The notes below the pieces were generated by a model. The model was not told the origin of the DNA and did not search any database. It saw only the letters and a program-made list of their open reading frames with translations. Of a stretch of DNA of 8,035 nucleotides, positions 6,319 to 8,035 are shown in pieces. Source of the DNA: Endomicrobium sp. (GTDB taxonomy: Bacteria > Elusimicrobiota > Endomicrobiia > Endomicrobiales > Endomicrobiaceae). The stretch spans positions 1 to 8,035 of the forward strand of contig JAISKX010000176.1 of the NCBI GenBank assembly GCA_031260765.1. The letters run 5' to 3'. Numbering within the stretch: position 1 is the stretch's first letter; each line of letters begins with the position of its first letter. A program made the position numbers and the translations under genes.

Positions 6319-7934
6319 AAAACTTAAAAACGATTTTCATTTTTATATTAGCTTTCTTATTTGCCGCGCCGCAATCTATACTTGCTCAAGAATCTGTTCA
6401 AGAACCTGAATATCTTGTTTCAGATTTTGACGACCATTTAGATAAAGCGCTCAAGAAAGAAAAGTCCGACAATCAAACAATTGAAGAGCAAAAACCTCCG
6501 CCTCCTCTCAGTCTTAACGAAATTCTTGCTGACTTTGAAATCACCGCTCAAAAAATACAAAGAGACTGGAATATATCAGGTATGGCTGTAGCCATAGTTG
6601 TAGAAGGCAAAATCGTCTATAAAAAGACTTTCGGCATACGCGATACTATTTCAAAAGAAAAAGTGAACAATAAAACAATTTTCCAAATAGGCTCTTGCAC
6701 AAAAGCATTCACGGCTATGATTGCGGCAATGCTTGTGGACAAAGACATAGTCAAATGGGACGATAAAGTCATAAAGCATCTGCCTAATTTCAAATTATCA
6801 AATCAACAGACTACGCAAGATATAACGATTGAAGATTTATTGTCTCAAAACAGCGGTCTCATCCCTTATTCTCAGCATTTTATGCTGCTTTTTGGATACA
6901 GCCAGCGGCAGATTTTGGACGGTTTAAAATATGTGGCTACTTTTGGAAAGTTTAGAGAATCTTACGGTTATCAAAACAATTTGTTTTTACTCGCGGGAGA
7001 AACAATGGCTGCGGCAAGCGGTTATACTTGGTCGGAAAATCTAAAAAAATTAATTTTAAATCCTCTCAAAATGAATTCTACCACAGCCGATTATCAAAGT
7101 TATCTTTCAGAGCAAAATAGAACGCGCGGTCATTATTATAAGGGCGGCTCTTTTGTTCCAATCCCCGACGACCTGCCTTATAATGTCTGGCCCTATACTT
7201 TCGCTCCCGCAGGCGGAATAAACACCAATATAGACGATTTTTCAAATTGGCTTTTATTCTTGGCAAATGACGGAGTCTTTAACGGCAAAAGATTGATTTC
7301 TCAAGAAAATATGAACAGAATTTTTTCTCAAAAAGTTTTTAATAAAGAAGGCAATTACTATTATTGTTTAGGCTGGCGTCTTTCCAATATATCTGATGAA
7401 AATGTTTTTTGGCACGGCGGGACTACTGATACTCAGGGAGCGTATATTTCCATTATAAGAGATAAAAAAATAGGAGTGGCTGTTTTGATGAATCTCAACA
7501 ATGTTCCCGCAGCTCAATCCATGTCTTTAAGTTTTTTTGACGCCTATTTAGGCAAAGTCAAAACCGATTGGAATAAAAAGAATTTAGACAAATCCGCCGC
7601 GCGGCAAAAAAGAATAAATGCCCCTGCCGCCCCGGCTAAAGAGCCTATAAAGCCTCTCCCATTAGAAAAGTATGCCGGCAAATACCGCAATAATATGTAT
7701 GGAGAGGTTATAGTAAAACTTGAAAATGGAAAATTAAAATTCAGCGCAGGCTCTTTTAAAACATGGCTTACATTAAAACATACTGACAAAAACACTTTCG
7801 GCGCCGAAAGCCTCCCGGGCTGGACTTTCAAGAGGCAAGAATTCAAATTCCAAGTGGACAAAACCTCAACCGTAACAAGCATGACCATAGCCGACATGTC
7901 CGACTCCACCAACAGCCTTTTCAAAAAACAATAA
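6312..7934 (+). CDS. Secreted beta-lactamase-family serine hydrolase with DUF3471-like tail
   Basis: The protein has 540 residues and an N-terminal signal peptide (MVKNLKTIFIFILAFLFAAP, then QSILA) with probable cleavage after A25; no lipobox cysteine is seen. A charged, proline-containing linker (about 30-66) follows. The class C beta-lactamase/penicillin-binding-like domain (about 70-410) shows SxxK as SCTK (128-131) with the nucleophilic serine, the YxN motif as YQN (220-222) and HGG (368-370) in the KTG position. After an Ala/Pro linker, a DUF3471-like domain begins at LPLEKYAGKYRNNMYGE (449-465). Such proteins include D-amino-acid peptidases, esterases and carboxypeptidases; true beta-lactamase activity should not be assumed. 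ATG 6312 overlaps the 3D gene by seven bases, with GGAG at 6297-6300. Co-expression with the 3D protein suggests an envelope role. Confidence 0.92.
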   Translation: MVKNLKTIFIFILAFLFAAPQSILAQESVQEPEYLVSDFDDHLDKALKKEKSDNQTIEEQKPPPPLSLNEILADFEITAQKIQRDWNISGMAVAIVVEGKIVYKKTFGIRDTISKEKVNNKTIFQIGSCTKAFTAMIAAMLVDKDIVKWDDKVIKHLPNFKLSNQQTTQDITIEDLLSQNSGLIPYSQHFMLLFGYSQRQILDGLKYVATFGKFRESYGYQNNLFLLAGETMAAASGYTWSENLKKLILNPLKMNSTTADYQSYLSEQNRTRGHYYKGGSFVPIPDDLPYNVWPYTFAPAGGINTNIDDFSNWLLFLANDGVFNGKRLISQENMNRIFSQKVFNKEGNYYYCLGWRLSNISDENVFWHGGTTDTQGAYISIIRDKKIGVAVLMNLNNVPAAQSMSLSFFDAYLGKVKTDWNKKNLDKSAARQKRINAPAAPAKEPIKPLPLEKYAGKYRNNMYGEVIVKLENGKLKFSAGSFKTWLTLKHTDKNTFGAESLPGWTFKRQEFKFQVDKTSTVTSMTIADMSDSTNSLFKKQ

Positions 7935-7970
7935 CGCTAAAGTAGTGATTTGGGTGAGCTAAAAAGTTGA

Positions 7971-8035
7971 GGCAGTCATCTGCCCCCCTTGCGGGGGAAG
8001 TCCCGCGAAGCGGGAAAGGGGGGTGTCGCAACGCG
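7971..8035 (+). repeat. GC-rich chain of small palindromes (REP-like), cut by window end
   Basis: After 36 unremarkable bases beyond the serine hydrolase stop, the sequence becomes very GC-rich and palindromic. Visible stems are GGCAG/CTGCC (7971-7975 with 7980-7984), CCCCC/GGGGG (7984-7988 with 7993-7997), TCCCGC/GCGGGA around GAA (8001-8006 with 8010-8015), and a partial CGC/GCG around AAC (8027-8035). CCCCCCTT (7983-7990) can also pair with AAGGGGGG (8016-8023), giving an alternative long outer stem. There is no T-run, so a rho-independent terminator on this strand is not supported. It looks like a dispersed intergenic element of the REP or small non-autonomous palindrome type. Confidence 0.65.

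Noticed and set aside
7544..7924. 126-codon open frame on the minus strand inside the serine hydrolase gene
   Set aside because: It lies wholly opposite a well-supported gene, has no recognisable motifs and no convincing ribosome site. The shorter minus-strand frames at 991-1188, 1633-1842, 1779-2039, 5201-5383, 5801-6019 and 7078-7266 are rejected for the same reasons.
7983..8023. Rho-independent terminator after the serine hydrolase
   Set aside because: The stems are strong, but no T-run follows on the + strand and the palindromes continue, which fits a repeat element better.
1..8035. CRISPR array, tRNA or rRNA genes, insertion sequence
   Set aside because: Reading both strands I saw no regularly spaced direct repeats, no tRNA cloverleaf or CCA end, no rRNA segments, and no transposase motifs.

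Overview
The window is a compact, AT-rich bacterial block in which every credible gene lies on the + strand. Six intact housekeeping or envelope genes are joined by tiny gaps or overlaps, so it probably forms one transcription unit. Two lesser items interrupt this: a radical SAM gene with an in-frame stop, and a serine hydrolase gene closing the block. The organism cannot be named from the sequence alone. The gene order tmk - holB - ricT - metG - tatD - 3D/G5 protein is a condensed version of the Bacillus subtilis tmk...holB-yaaT(ricT)...metS-yabD(tatD)-yabE region. The TatD-associated radical SAM gene, the composition and the protein style would also fit other AT-rich lineages. My tentative guess is Elusimicrobiota/Endomicrobium-like or a Firmicutes relative, with low confidence.

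Layout. Bases 1-122 hold two gene remnants: the last 16 codons of an upstream gene, and a 24-codon ORF that overlaps it by ATGA and resembles the N-terminus of a small accessory protein. From 140 to 2547 come thymidylate kinase, the DNA polymerase III delta' subunit and the PSP1/RicT protein. From 2544 to 4846 come methionyl-tRNA synthetase and TatD nuclease, joined by ATGA and TAATG overlaps. A 40-base gap carries an imperfect hairpin and the best Shine-Dalgarno in the window. It leads into the TatD-associated radical SAM gene (4887-5489), which is interrupted by TAA at 5070-5072. A membrane-anchored G5-like/3D protein (5476-6318) overlaps the end of that gene. A secreted beta-lactamase-family serine hydrolase with a DUF3471-like tail (6312-7934) overlaps the 3D gene in turn. 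The last 65 bases form a strikingly GC-rich chain of small hairpins, a REP-like intergenic element cut off by the window end.

How the genes work together. The first five support nucleotide supply (Tmk), replication (HolB), RNA/regulatory metabolism (RicT), translation (MetG) and nucleic acid turnover (TatD). The last two intact genes look like envelope proteins: a probable peptidoglycan-acting 3D protein and a periplasmic or secreted serine hydrolase. I see no obvious new multi-gene defence or mobile system. The observations most worth checking are the broken radical SAM gene with its consequences for translation of the next gene, the terminal hairpin array, and the accessory-gene relic before tmk.
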